DNA of 64,000 bases from Myxocyprinus asiaticus (Eukaryota; Chordata; Actinopteri; Cypriniformes; Catostomidae): positions 35,727,831 to 35,791,830 of the forward strand of contig NC_059368.1 of assembly GCF_019703515.2 (NCBI RefSeq), in the 5' to 3' direction. Positions 25,701 to 33,882 of the stretch are shown in pieces. The notes beneath the pieces were generated by a model, which did not search any database, was not told where the DNA came from, and saw only the letters and a program-made list of their open reading frames with translations. Both the position numbers and the translations under genes were made by a program. Within the stretch, counting starts at the first letter, position 1. The number at the start of each line of letters is the position of its first letter.

Positions 25701-28700
25701 AAACCAGTTAACGACTGGCAATAACTATTGCAACTATTGCATATAGCATTGATGCAGTTTATTTTGATGACATTACATACAAGAAGACTTTCTGGCCAAG
25801 ATGTTTGATATTTCTTTTTAGTCTTAAAAGCATTAAAAATGTTGAACCATGAAAGATTGTGGGGATGAAGAATAGTTGAACTGAACAATGGCCAACCTAA
25901 TTTTTTTCCATCAGGAAAAGTGTGATTAAAATAGGCTTTTCTAAATATGTTGTTATTTTGACTCTTTTACACAGCATGCCACATGAATCAACATATTTGC
26001 TAGTAAAAGTGACAGATTCTTTTATTTTAAACTGGTTTGGGCCAACATTGTTTGCACCATGCATTGTGGCAACAAGTTTATACACACTGGAGGGTTGTCA
26101 CAATATCAACGTTTCAGTAGTCCGTACAAATAAACCAGTGAAATTTTATGATTCTTGAATACCACTTTTGATACCACAGCAAATCTTTTGTAGTTTGTTT
26201 TAAGTTCTTCAAATTCTTCAAGACAATCAAATGGTCAGTTATAAAACAAGAACAAGAAGCAAATTACAATCAGCAGAACAACACTTTCTTATGCATCATA
26301 AAGCTGAACATTTGGTATGAAGCCAGCTTTTGGAAAAAAATAAACTGTCATTCCTGTCATTCCAACTTAAAACAAAGAGTATGTGAATTCAATAGCATTC
26401 ATTGGAATAATGACAATAATTTTAAGTATTAAAATAGCCCTGACATCACTAAGGACATTTTAATGTATTCTTCTACTTGATCAGCCTGTTCAATACCTTT
26501 TGCAAATTCTTTTCTCTTTACTGGCATCAGTAGAAGTTTTGCAAAGCATTAAGGAATGCTTTTTATGGAAAAGTGTGTCAGTACCATTTTCACTGCCCCT
26601 TATCTTGCACAGATACACTACTTCAGTGCATTGTAGATATTCACAGATATCTAATGAACACCTGGGATGTTAAGACACTTTTCAGATCTTTGTAAAGCCC
26701 TAGATCTCTAACAACCTGGCAGTTCATTCACAGACCTCAGTGCTCTGAAAAATCTCGAAGAGCAGTATTTTCTTTCTTTTTCTTTTGCAATATTAGCAGC
26801 ATATATGTTAATGGTATTTTTCTATTTGTTGATTAAATCCATGACAACGGAGCCATTGGCTCCTAAAAATAACTTTTTAGGAGCCAAATAGGTGTTTTTA
26901 GTTTCTAAATTACAGAATTGCTCGATTTAGATAGAAAGCCAAAGAAAAACAGACTGCTGATTTTAAAAAAAAAAAAAAAAAAAAAAAAATGATATTATTT
27001 TATAGATATACTGTTTATGTGAATGTTAAAAGTGTTAGTCTTGCTGTGAATTAGATCACCAGCGATCGCAAGTTATGAATGTCCAGTATTCCAGTAGTCA
27101 GTTGCGAACTCACTGATGGCTGATTCACTGTATGAATCGCTCAAAAAATGACTGCTAACCTGACTTCTTGAGTTCAAACTCAATTCATGAATCTTTTCAG
27201 CTGATTCATTCAAAAAGTCATTTGTTCGTGAATTCGGACATAATGGCTTGCGCTGTATTTGTTGAGTGCAGCGAGCTCATCTCAACGCATAAAAGCCAAA
27301 ACATACTCTACGCAGGTACGTGGATGCGAGCGCTTTGCCGCAGCATTGCCATTGCGCGGTGAGCTTTTGCGTTACCATGGCGGCAACATATTCAGTTCTC
27401 ATGGGGGCAATAGAGTTACCTTTAAATGTCTGTGCCATTAAACTGGATGTGTTATGCTAGTAAGTTACTATAAATATATTGACTTTACCTTAGAGGCTTA
27501 GCAATGTTCTCTTCAAACTGTTGCTCTGCCATGACAGTAGTTTGCTTAAAAGAGAAAACTCACCGTAGAAGCAGACAGTTCACACTAATCTCGCTATAGT
27601 GCCCCTTGCAGCAACGCTGAGAATACAAAGCGTTCTTGCGTTGGGTTATGAATTACGCCCGGACACATTTTAGAATGCAACGATGCGTGAAATCGAGCTT
27701 ACGTTGCAAGATGTATCTGCATTCAGTTACTTGCATAAGTATGTTTCGGCCTTAAGAGATACTGATACACACTCTAATGATATAATTAGATAACTCACAA
27801 GATCAAATCTGATGAAAAGTGTTCACGACTATCAGCAATGGTGACTAGATTTTGTTGCAATTAATTTTTGTCGCATATGCGGCCATTTTACTCCCAGTCT
27901 GGAGCCCTGTATTATAACCTTATTAACCTTATTATGTTTTTGTATTTTTTATTTTTTTTTATCCAACTCTCAAACATTGTTTGCATTGATGTTCAAGTGT
28001 GTTTGGAACATTCACGATCTTTTACTAGAGTGCATATTTATAGCTTACACTTTGCCTTGATTGGTTGCAACACTGAAGTTTGTGTGTTTATGTCTTGGCC
28101 TTGTATTTTCTGACATAATATTAGACGTTATTGCAGTTATAAAAATAGCTAAAATCACACTGACATTTAGTTCATTCTTCTAGGTTTAAAGCCATAATAC
28201 TTGATAGGAAAGATTTGTTTTACTTAACGCAGGATGTGGTCTATAGTTTTATTGTGGTTGAAATTTCTGGTTGTAAAAACTGTTAATAAAACATTCTATA
28301 TGACCAATAGAAAATGCATTACATGACAAAAATCTGTAATGTGAAATGTGTACATTAGATTCCCATTTCCATGAAGTCATTAATAAAATTGATGTAGCTG
28401 TAGCACTATAATTTCAAAGCACCCAATTCGGTGAACATTGTTTTTAGGTCCATGTTTCTTAATCTAAAACATCCAAAATGTGCAGTGGTGGAGTCCTGCA
28501 GGACCAAGATTGAGAAACACTGCATAAGGAGGTGTTAGTGCTAAGTGATTCATAAAAAAAAAAAAAAATACAATTTCGTATTGTAAGTTTTCTTAAATAA
28601 TCATGTCAAACCAAAAACCATCCCATTTATTTAAGGAGCCAATTATAAATAAACCATTTGCATGAAAAATACAAATTGTATATAATATATTTTATATTCA

Positions 28701-30078
28701 AAGTGGATTCCTTGTCACCTATATCCTGTGTGTTCCATTCTTGGCTTCTTGGTTTTATCTTATAGTAACGTAGTAACAGATCTCTGCATCAAAAATATGC
28801 TGTGACTTTTTGATTTATAGTAAAAGGAATGCATAAAGCAGTCAAAAATATACAAGTCGCTCTCAGTAGGGTATTAAAATCTGCATGCTATGTCATTCTG
28901 TACCCAAAAGACATTGCCTTGTCGTGTAGAGGACCATTTATCAGTCGGGTTTCTGTGAGCTCACTGTTGCCTTGTTGTGATTTATTAATTGTCTCTTTTC
29001 AAGCTATTCTCTTATCATCCAAAGCATCATCATTGCTCCCCAGCCCCTATTCTGTCCCTGTTCTCTCTCTTTCGCTCTGTCACACTGTCTATCCCCTCTG
29101 TCCCTCATCACCTGAGGATTAACAGCCGGAGTGTCTCTCTGTAATATAGGGATACCTTCCGAAAAGCAAATGGGAGATGGACACTTCAGAAGCAAAACTC
29201 GGTAGGTATTTCTTTCTTTTGGTATTTTTACTCTTCCGGTTATTTGGTTTCATTTTTTAAGGATACTTTTTCACAAAATATCCACAGCAATATCTATTTG
29301 ACCTGCACATTTTTTTATTGTCTTTATTTTATATACACTCAGTGACCACTTTATTAGGTACACTTGTACACCTACATATTCATGCAAATATCTAATCAGC
29401 CAATCGTGTGGCAGTAGTGCAAAGCATAAAATCGTGCAGATACGGGCAAGGAGCTTCAGTTAATATTCACATCAACCATCAGAATGGGGAAAAAATTTGA
29501 TCTCAGTGATTTAGACTGTGGCATGATTGTTGGTGCCAGACGGGCTTGTTTGAGTCTTTCTGTAACTGCTGATCTCTTGGGATTTTCACACACAACAGCC
29601 TCTAGAATTTACTCAGAATGTTGCCAAAAACTAAAAACATCCAGTGAGTGGCAGTTCTGTGGACGGAAATGCCTTGTTGATGAGAGAGGTCAACAGAGAA
29701 TGGCCAGACTGGTTTGAGCTGACAGAAAGGCTACGGTAACTCAGATAACCCCTCTGTACAATTATAGTGAGCACAATAGCATCTCGGAATGCACATGTCG
29801 AACCTTGAGGCGGATGGGTTACAACAGCAGAAGACCACGTCGGTTTCCACTTCTGCCAGCCAAGAACAGAAAGCTATCTGTGTACCTCAGCCTGGTTTGA
29901 TGAATCTCGATTTCTTCTTTGTTTTTCCAGTCTTAATCTACTGTTGTAGCCCATTTGCTCCTGACCTGTATCTGCAAGATTTTATGCATTGCACTGCTGC
30001 CACACAATTGGAAGATTAGATAATCGCATGAATAAGCAGATGTACATGTGTAACTAATAAAGTGGTCACTGGGTGTAC

Positions 30079-30116
<38 letters not shown>

Positions 30117-33100
30117 TGTATGTGTGTATATATATTATATTATATATACACTGGCATCCAAAAGCTTGGAATAATGTACAGATTTTGCTGATTTGATAGG
30201 AAATTGGTACTTTTAATTCACCAAACTGGCATTCAACTGATCACAAAGTATAGTCAGAACATTACTGATGTAAAAAATAGCACCATCACTATTTGAATAA
30301 AGTCATTTTTTATCAAATCTAGACAGGCCCCATTTCCAGCAGCCATCACTCCAACACCTTATCCTTGAGTAATCATGCTAAATTGCTAATTTGGTGCTAG
30401 AAAATCACTTGCCATTATAACAAACACTGCTGAAAGCTATTTGGTTAGTTAAATGAAGCTTAACATTGTGTTTGTTTTTGAGTTGCCACAGTATGCAATA
30501 GACTGGCATGTCTTAAGGTCAATATTAGCTCAAAAATGGCAAAAAAGAAACAGCTTTCTCTAGAAACTCATCAGTCGATCATTGTTTTGAGGAATGAAGG
30601 AAATTGCCAAAAAACTGAAGATTTTCATACAAAGGTGTACACTACAGTCTTCAAAGACAAAGAACAACTGCCTAACAAGGACAGAAAGAGATGTGGAAGA
30701 CCAGATACAACTAAAGAAGAGGATAAGTACATCAGAGACTCTAGTTTGAGAAATAGACGCCTCACATGTCCTCAGCTGACAGCTTCATTGAATTCTACCC
30801 GCTCAACACCAGTTTCATGTATAACAGTATAGAGAAGACTCAGGGGTGCAGGCCTTATGGGAAGAATTGCAAAGAAAAAGCCACTTTTGAAACAGAAAAA
30901 CAAAAAGAAAAGGTTAGAGTGGGCGAAGAAAACAGACATTGGACAACAGATAATTGGAAAAGAGTTTTATGGATCTTAACCACATTGAGCTTTTGTGGGA
31001 ACAGCTAGACTGTGTAAGGTGTGTGAGAAGTGCCCGACAAGCCTGCCACACCTATGGCAAGTGCTACAGGAAGCATGGGGTGTAATGTCACCTGAGTATC
31101 TGGACAAACTGACAGCTAGAATGCCAAGGATCTGCAAAGCTGTCATTGCTGCACGTGGAGGATTTTTTAGATAAGAACTCTTTGAAATAGTTCTGATTTT
31201 TTTTTTTTTTTTTTTTTTTTTCAAATTGTAATAGTAATTTTTCATATTATTAACGTCCTGACTATACATTATGATCAGTTAAATGCCACTTTGGTGAATA
31301 AAAGTACCAATTTCTTTCCAAAAGAGCAAAATCTGTACATTATACGCACACACACACACAATATATACAGGTATATATACACTGCCTGGCCAACAAAAAA
31401 AAAGTCGCAGTTTGGATTTAAATAATGGTTATGACCTGGGGTTGCTTCAGTTGGTCAGATCTAGGCTTAGCAACGTTATGCGGCAATAAAATGAAGTCCG
31501 CTGAGTACCTGAATGTACTGAATGACCAGGTTATCCCATCAATGGATTTTTCCTTCCCTGACAGCACGGGCATATTCCAGGATGACAATGCCAAGATTCA
31601 TCAGGCTCAAATTGTGAAAGAGTGGTTCAGGGAGCATGAGGAATCATTTTCACACATAAACTGGCCACCACAGAGTCCTGACCTTAACCCTATTGAAAGT
31701 CTTTGGGATGTGCTGGAGAAGACTTTATGGAGTGTTTCGACTCTCTCATCGTCTTTCACAACTTGAGCCTGATTAATCTTGGCATTGCCGACCTGGAATA
31801 TGCCCGTGCTGTCAGGAAAGAAAAAAATTAATTGATGGGATAACCTGGTAATTCAGAATATTCAGGTAGTGAGCTGACTTCATTTTATTGCTAGATGACG
31901 TTGCTGAGCCTAGACCTGACCAACTAAAGCAACCCCAGATCATAACCATTATTTAAATCCACACCGCGACTTTTTTTTTTTTTTAATCAGGCAGTGTATA
32001 TATATATATATATATATATGTATACTGTATAATACTGTGTGTAAACTAGACTTTCACTCAAAAATGAATGTTAGCCAATAACATAAAATTAAAAAAATTA
32101 CTAACCCTAATGTTGTTTAAATCTCATGCTGTAATCTTTTCAGTTGAATACTTTGTTGTTTAAAGTATCTTTTATGTTGCCTTGAAACGGTTGAAAGAAA
32201 ATGAATTTAATTTGCTCTGTTGGTAAACTTTGTGTGATACACAGCTCATTGGACACCTATCGATCATAACAATATTAAAGCTGACCAAATGGAACTGCAA
32301 AAATAAACTGTTTTCAAAACCGCTTTCTGAATACGCCCCTCATCTGCTGTTGATCGAATAAACAAATAGCCCCGCCCACAGCTAATGCCATTGGATGATA
32401 ATATTGTTGGGCAGGTCTAAGCGGGTTGCTCTAAACAAACAGGAATTTTTATAGCACCACAGAGACACCTTGTTTACAGTTTTCGAGAAAATTTAAATTA
32501 ACCTCGATAGCTTACTTATTTGCATATTAAGCTGGAAGAGGAGAAAGTATTTTAGATCAGAAAAGTTCATACTTCAGCTTTAACTACTACCAATGTTTAA
32601 TCAGATTAGCATGTAGTTTAGCACGCATGAGCAGATTTGACACAAGGTAGTGAGCTACAAATGGTTGTAAGCATTCCTCTGATTTGGAATTGGTGATGAC
32701 TTGAGATGCTGCTTTATCCTTCCAGACAAACTGGATGGTTTGGCAGGTGGAGGCAAGAGAAAGCGCGGCACTGATGTGTCCGGCATGGAGGACTTTCTTC
32801 AGCTGCCTGACGACTATGCCAGTCGCATGTCTGAACCTGGCAAAAAGAGGGTAATGTTCTGCACTGTGCCATATTGTTTGATTCATATTCCTTTAAATTG
32901 GATTTCAGATTAGTTGTTCAGTTTTTCTTTACAATGACCATGAGATTTGCAGATTGAAGCACCTTTTGAAAAGGATTGAATTGTAGGTCTGTATTTTATT
33001 TTACTGTACTAGACTTTCACCAGTTGGTGATGATCTGTTTTGAGTTATACTTTTTTTTTCTTGCCTAAGTGCTAGGGGAAGGTCATGATTAGTGTGCATA

Positions 33101-33291
33101 CTACAAAGCAAACCCGCTCTCATCATAACTCACTGATGTTCCAGGTGCGCTGGGCTGATCTGGAGGAGCAGAAGGACGCAGATAGAAAGCGTGCAATTGG
33201 TTTTGTCGTCGGTCAAACCGACTGGGAGAAAATCACAGATGAGAGTGGCCAGATTGCTCAGAGAGCTCTCAACCGCACAAAGTATTTTTAG
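5330..33291 (+). CDS. ylpm1: YLPM1 (ZAP3), 17 coding exons, 5' incomplete
   Basis: Nuclear YLP-motif protein, known from mammals as a PP1-binding, RNA-associated protein with a kinase-like P-loop domain. The exons join as 5330-5889, 5976-8063, 8175-8301, 8415-8577, 8656-8745, 8836-8995, 18207-18352, 18478-18632, 18724-18786, 19245-19364, 19441-19617, 21821-21904, 22060-22143, 22331-22411, 29150-29201, 32726-32850 and 33145-33291. Every junction is GT-AG, and the 4422 nt give 1473 codons plus TAG. In order: a Gln/Trp helical segment (residues 1-90), a Gly/Pro/Arg/Glu low-complexity region (90-860), the helix [16 protein letters not shown] (about 865-880), an RD/ER-rich stretch, P-loop GLPGSGKS (1170-1177), Walker-B-like FIILDAIND (about 1257-1265), and RVRW (1425-1428). 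The human protein is about 2146 residues. The N-terminal exons lie left of the window. Identity rests on long matches to my memory of human YLPM1. Confidence 0.95.
5976..8063 (+). CDS. ylpm1: YLPM1 large central exon
   Basis: Acceptor TTTTTTCAG|G and donor AAG|GTAATT. The 2088-nt exon is low complexity: FEGPRGPRF repeats, Ser/Gln/Pro stretches, an RG-rich patch ([20 protein letters not shown]), many acidic/RRPP units, and the conserved helix [20 protein letters not shown] at its 3' end. The open frame extends leftwards into the intron to 5953, but the splice acceptor and continuity with the previous exon set the real border. Most of the length difference from the mammalian protein is expected here. 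Confidence 0.93.
8175..8301 (+). CDS. ylpm1: YLPM1 exon ([12 protein letters not shown]..)
   Basis: Acceptor GCTCGTAG|A and donor CAG|GTATGC. It completes the Arg codon split from the previous exon and adds 42 codons ending [10 protein letters not shown] recall no close mammalian match for this exon. Confidence 0.8.
8415..8577 (+). CDS. ylpm1: YLPM1 exon ending TVDYGHGR
   Basis: Acceptor CCTTAAG|GCT and donor G|GTAAGT. The C-terminal TVDYGHGR matches the mammalian protein. The segment before it is Ser/Thr/Pro-rich. Confidence 0.88.
8656..8745 (+). CDS. ylpm1: YLPM1 exon with tandem (NAGNAG) acceptor
   Basis: It encodes (D)[20 protein letters not shown] and on to PYEK. The acceptor reads TAGCAG, so splicing after either AG keeps the frame. 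Use of the upstream AG would add one Ala codon. Donor AAAG|GTTGGT is weak. Confidence 0.85.
8836..8995 (+). CDS. ylpm1: YLPM1 Arg/Asp/Glu-rich exon
   Basis: Acceptor TTTGTTAG|AG and donor CG|GTATGT. It encodes [20 protein letters not shown], followed by RD/ER dipeptide-rich sequence typical of this part of YLPM1. It ends in phase 2 before the 9.2-kb intron. Confidence 0.9.
9421..9752 (+). pseudogene. rRNA-derived mosaic: 28S 3' end, then 18S 5' region
   Basis: Bases 9421-9481 resemble the extreme 3' end of vertebrate 28S rRNA (GATCCATTGAAAGTCAGCC, ending CTTTTGTC). Bases about 9528-9575 and 9588-9748 resemble the 5' third of 18S rRNA: GCATTTACTGTATCAGACCC, TCATTCGAATGTCTGCCCTA, GATGACCACGGGTAGC, CTACCACATCCAAG and GGCATGCAAATTA. 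Many substitutions and small gaps show it is not a functional rRNA. The order 28S end then 18S matches tandem rDNA order, but the spacer is only about 46 bases. It lies in a YLPM1 intron. The match is by recall of rRNA sequence. Confidence 0.8.
12067..12180 (+). repeat. Dispersed fish repeat fragment
   Basis: The motif AGAATGAGCTTTATTGCCAA, followed by ACACATACAAGGAATTTGTC, is one I recall seeing repeatedly in cyprinid genomes. I cannot assign it to a class. It lies inside the insertion that splits the Sleeping Beauty-like element. Confidence 0.4.
12382..12610 (+). pseudogene. ZNF862/hAT-like N-terminal fragment with stop
   Basis: An ATG at 12382 opens [20 protein letters not shown], then [19 protein letters not shown] and [11 protein letters not shown], followed by TGA at 12556. 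Beyond the stop the same frame continues [19 protein letters not shown] into a poly(A) tract. The CxxC and the following conserved sequence resemble the N-terminal zinc-binding domain of ZNF862-like/hAT-derived proteins, by recall. It is a fragment: no second half or splice sites are visible, and it lies inside a transposon. Confidence 0.55.
13968..14129 (+). mobile_element. Solo terminal fragment of a Tc1-like element
   Basis: The sequence from CAAAAATGACTTTTTTCAAA to TTTGACCACCAGTG resembles the right terminal region of the element at 30149-31345, including GCCACTTTGGTGAA and GCAAAATCTGTACATTAT. No transposase is present. Confidence 0.65.
14160..14335 (-). repeat. LTR-like fragment, inverted
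   Basis: On the - strand it reads TGTGACGAGGAGGAGGGC, then GAGATAAAGGGAAGCC and a GA run. This is the same unit as the + strand sequence at 16591-16720. TG start, TATA-like and GA-rich leader features suggest an LTR fragment. Confidence 0.45.
14431..15666 (+). mobile_element. Near-intact Tc1 element with perfect inverted repeats
   Basis: The element starts CACTATATTGCCAAAAGTAT and ends with its exact complement. The two terminal repeats match over 27 bases and are flanked by TA on both sides (14429-14430 and 15667-15668), the Tc1 target duplication. It is 1236 bp long and holds one uninterrupted transposase frame. A TATAAAA box lies at 14511. It sits in the 9.2-kb YLPM1 intron in the same orientation as the gene. 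Perfect ends and an open frame suggest recent insertion. Confidence 0.93.
14517..15584 (+). CDS. Tc1 transposase (DD34E), open frame, start codon doubtful
   Basis: The frame is open to TAA at 15582, giving 355 codons from the first ATG. It has a paired helix-turn-helix ([28 protein letters not shown]) and GRPRK, an AT-hook-like motif between them. The catalytic Asp lies in VLWSDES and the second in FQHDCAPVH. The Glu lies in [11 protein letters not shown], 34 residues after the second Asp, as in Tc1. By my memory of related copies, translation should begin about 17 codons further in, where this copy has ACG in place of ATG, and four residues before IPQSTV are missing. The ATG at 14517 overlaps the TATA box and may not be in the mRNA. 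The frame is intact but activity is uncertain. Confidence 0.85.
   Translation: MKHLGTQTASTNICEITARSQELSEFQRGIVIGCHLCNKSSSLLNIPQSTVSGIITKWKLLGMTATQPRSGRPRKMTERGQRMLRRIVRRGRQLSAESIATDLQSSCGLQISSRTVRRQLHGMGFHGRAAASKPYITKCNAKRRMQWCKARRHWTLEQWRGVLWSDESRFSIWQSDGRVWVWRLPGERYLSDCIVPTVKFGGGGIMVWGCFSGAGLGPLVPVKGTLNASAYQENLDNSMLPTLWEQFGDGPFLFQHDCAPVHKARSIKTRMSEFGVEELDWPAQSPDLNPIEHLWDELERRLRARPSRPTTVSDLTNALLEEWSKIPINTLLNLVESLPRRVEAVIAAKGGPTSN
16230..16590 (+). repeat. LTR-like sequence (GA-rich leader, TATA, poly(A) signal)
   Basis: The stretch has GTATTTAAGG, a (GA)n run, TTAATAAATG and a CCTCCTTTCCTTTCC tail, arranged as in a solo LTR. A similar unit follows directly. No internal retroelement coding is seen. 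Confidence 0.4.
16591..16823 (+). repeat. Solo LTR-like unit, TG...CA
   Basis: Begins TGTGACGAGGAGGAGGGTGA and ends CCCCTACCCCTTACA, with GATAAAAGGG (TATA-like), a (GA)n run and ATTAAAAG inside. It is related to the inverted fragment at 14160-14335. No matching 5-bp target duplication is seen, so the ends are provisional. Confidence 0.45.
16888..17033 (+). pseudogene. BED-finger-like hAT transposase remnant
   Basis: The frame reads [20 protein letters not shown], then [10 protein letters not shown] and a stop at 17029. The spacing C-x2-C ... H-x6-H with ST..L..HL is like the N-terminal BED zinc finger of hAT transposases. The rest of the transposase is absent. Confidence 0.4.
18207..18352 (+). 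CDS. ylpm1: YLPM1 exon ([15 protein letters not shown]..)
   Basis: Acceptor TGTTTGCAG|C and donor G|GTAGTA. It completes the Arg codon across the 9.2-kb intron and adds a Ser/Arg/Tyr-rich stretch. Confidence 0.9.
18478..18632 (+). CDS. ylpm1: YLPM1 exon ([18 protein letters not shown])
   Basis: Acceptor CTTATGCAG|GT and donor CGG|GTATGC. It ends with the conserved [20 protein letters not shown] that leads into the kinase-like domain. Confidence 0.94.
18724..18786 (+). CDS. ylpm1: YLPM1 P-loop exon
   Basis: This 63-nt exon encodes [20 protein letters not shown] plus Arg. GLPGSGKS is a complete Walker A motif with its Lys and Ser. Acceptor CCTCTTCAG, donor AGG|GTAAAA, both phase 0. Confidence 0.96.
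18884..18918. repeat. Perfect 14-bp hairpin in YLPM1 intron
   Basis: AGAGTTTGGGTTCC, a 7-base loop, then its exact complement. It lies at the left edge of a repeat (about 18875-19185) related to 27292-27755. Confidence 0.6.
19245..19364 (+). CDS. ylpm1: YLPM1 kinase-domain exon
   Basis: Phase 0 at both ends. It encodes [20 protein letters not shown], then [20 protein letters not shown]. The LDDYF motif follows the P-loop, as in polynucleotide-kinase-like folds. Confidence 0.95.
19441..19617 (+). CDS. ylpm1: YLPM1 kinase-domain exon with Walker-B-like strand
   Basis: Acceptor CTTCATCAG|GTG and donor GAG|GTGAGC. It encodes 59 codons including [20 protein letters not shown]. The hydrophobic strand ending in Asp is the likely Walker B position. 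Confidence 0.95.
19751..21780. repeat. Repeat-rich YLPM1 intron
   Basis: It starts with AAGCCCAAATATATACTTCG, like one end of the repeat at 27292. From 19977, TTAGAGCTGCACAATTCTGG with ATAAAGATCAAGATTC resembles one end of a non-autonomous hAT-type element. Boundaries are not resolved and there is no coding potential. Confidence 0.35.
21821..21904 (+). CDS. ylpm1: YLPM1 exon ([20 protein letters not shown])
   Basis: 28 codons in phase 0, after an ATTT-rich tract ending TTTTTTAAG. Donor AAG|GTATTA. Confidence 0.95.
22060..22143 (+). CDS. ylpm1: YLPM1 exon ([20 protein letters not shown])
   Basis: 28 codons in phase 0, ending LLQDAAIED. Acceptor GTCCACAG, donor GAT|GTAAGT. Confidence 0.95.
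22331..22411 (+). CDS. ylpm1: YLPM1 acidic exon ([14 protein letters not shown]..)
   Basis: 27 codons, strongly acidic. Acceptor TGTGATAG, donor CTG|GTAGGA. A 6.7-kb intron follows. Confidence 0.94.
22538..23807. mobile_element. Non-autonomous hAT-like element with nested repeat
   Basis: The left end is AGGGATGCTCCGATC and the right end is its exact 15-base complement. Both are followed inward by repeated CCGATCGG/CGGCCGAT motifs. ATCAT is present on both sides (22533 and 23808), a possible target duplication. Internal sequence at about 23020-23075 (AGGATCCCCATTAGCTG ... TCTTCCTGGGGTCCAC) belongs to a different widespread fish repeat, so it is probably nested. No transposase is seen. Confidence 0.65.
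24114..24905. repeat. MITE-like repeat with TACACTGTAAAAAA ends
   Basis: The left end is GTACACTGTAAAAAAAAACA and the right end TTTTTTTTACAGTGTAAGG, inverted relative to each other. The interior is AT-rich and non-coding. Confidence 0.5.
24906..27290. other. YLPM1 intron, AT-rich
   Basis: Contains a (AAT)n run at 25142, a perfect hairpin at 26856-26887 (TTGGCTCCTAAAAA, TAAC loop, complement) and a poly(A) run at 26966. No coding signal. Confidence 0.4.
27292..27755. repeat. MITE-like repeat with imperfect inverted ends
   Basis: The left end AAGCCAAAACATACTCTACG mirrors the right end AGTATGTTTCGGCCTT. The interior (TTCAAACTGTTGCT, AGAGAAAACTC) resembles 19055-19105. Confidence 0.45.
27756..29149. 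other. YLPM1 intron, nothing recognised
   Basis: AT-rich sequence ending in acceptor CTGTAATATAG. Confidence 0.4.
29150..29201 (+). CDS. ylpm1: YLPM1 short exon ([17 protein letters not shown])
   Basis: This 52-nt exon has acceptor AATATAG|GGA and donor G|GTAGGT. The sequence [17 protein letters not shown] is nearly identical to the mammalian protein. Confidence 0.95.
29336..30075 (+). mobile_element. Tc1 derivative (family B) with two left ends
   Basis: Flanked by TA. The ends CACTCAGTGACCACTTTATT and its near-complement are 28-bp inverted repeats. The N-terminal transposase region starts [20 protein letters not shown] at 29484 and has a stop after ARLV. Sequence then jumps near FDESRF to non-transposase DNA. 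The right 120 bp (about 29955-30075) is an inverted copy of the left 120 bp, not the short right end I recall for this family. Confidence 0.75.
30080..30148. repeat. (TG)n and TA microsatellite between two Tc1 elements
   Basis: TG run from 30083, then TATATATTATATTATATATA directly before the next element. Confidence 0.9.
30149..31345 (+). mobile_element. Internally deleted Tc1 element with long inverted repeats
   Basis: The start CACTGGCATCCAAAAGCTTG follows TATA. Left (30168-30280) and right (31225-31340) regions are inverted copies, sharing AAATTGGTACTTTTAATTCA and TCAGTTAAATGCCACTTTGG-type motifs. The coding remnant begins [20 protein letters not shown] at 30536 with frameshifts. It reads WKRVLW and then jumps directly to [12 protein letters not shown], so the core holding the first two catalytic Asp residues is deleted. 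The outer right tip is missing and a CA repeat takes its place. Confidence 0.8.
31380..31996 (+). mobile_element. Fold-back Tc1 derivative
   Basis: TA flanks, with terminal CACTGCCTGG and complement. The left arm (31380 to about 31640) and right arm (about 31745-31996) are inverted copies of the same sequence. Both run from the terminus into mid-transposase DNA: ATTTAAATAATGGTTATGA left, TCATAACCATTATTTAAAT right. The centre encodes [20 protein letters not shown]. The structure would form a hairpin of about 250 bp. Confidence 0.85.
31997..32725. other. YLPM1 intron remainder
   Basis: A (TA)n tract to about 32020, then non-coding sequence ending in acceptor TTATCCTTCCAG. Nothing else recognised. 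Confidence 0.4.
32726..32850 (+). CDS. ylpm1: YLPM1 exon ([20 protein letters not shown])
   Basis: The acceptor completes an Asp codon, then [20 protein letters not shown] (basic, nuclear-localisation-like KRKR). It ends EPGKKR at donor AGG|GTAATG. The final Arg is the first residue of the RVRW motif. Confidence 0.95.
33145..33291 (+). CDS. ylpm1: YLPM1 last coding exon
   Basis: Begins [20 protein letters not shown], then [20 protein letters not shown] and ALNRTKYF, with TAG at 33289. VRW completes the PP1-docking RVRW motif across the exon junction. The C-terminus matches the mammalian protein almost exactly. Confidence 0.97.
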   Translation: MRWADLEEQKDADRKRAIGFVVGQTDWEKITDESGQIAQRALNRTKYF

Positions 33292-33329
33292 AAGATTTTG
33301 TCGAGACGTTGTTTGTACAGCATTTAAAG
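33292..33329 (+). other. ylpm1: YLPM1 3'UTR, proximal part before UTR intron
   Basis: 38 nt from the stop to AAAG|GTGAGT at 33330, a consensus donor. Confidence 0.65.
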
Positions 33330-33882
33330 GTGAGTTTCTAGTTCCTTAACATTCTGGGTTGTCAAAGTCAGTGAAGACTATTATAGATTTTCATTTTATG
33401 GATAGACAGAGAAATTGACAGTGTACTTTCCTATGAGCATTTTTCTAAATTTTAGAACATAATTTGCATCAGCATGCTCCTGTACACAGACATGAAATAG
33501 TGCATGAGTTTGAGAACATATTGTGTAGCTTGTGTCATGTTGGGAGCAGAATCTAATAAAAACAGCTATTACAGTTATTTCTGAAGAAAAGAAGAAAAAA
33601 AAAAGCTGCTTGTTTATGTATTACAAATTAATAATGAACTATTTTACAATATTTATTCATATTTAGTTATATTCATGTGGAATTATACTATTGTTCATTG
33701 CTAGTTCATGATGCATTACCAAGTACAGCTTTAAATGTTACAAATGTATTAGTATATGTAGAAATTAACATTAAACAAGATTGATAAATGCTGTTAAATA
33801 AAATAAATACAAGTGTTAATGTTAACTAGTGCCTTAATGTTTATATATAACAAACTATAACAACAACTAATTTTTTTATATA

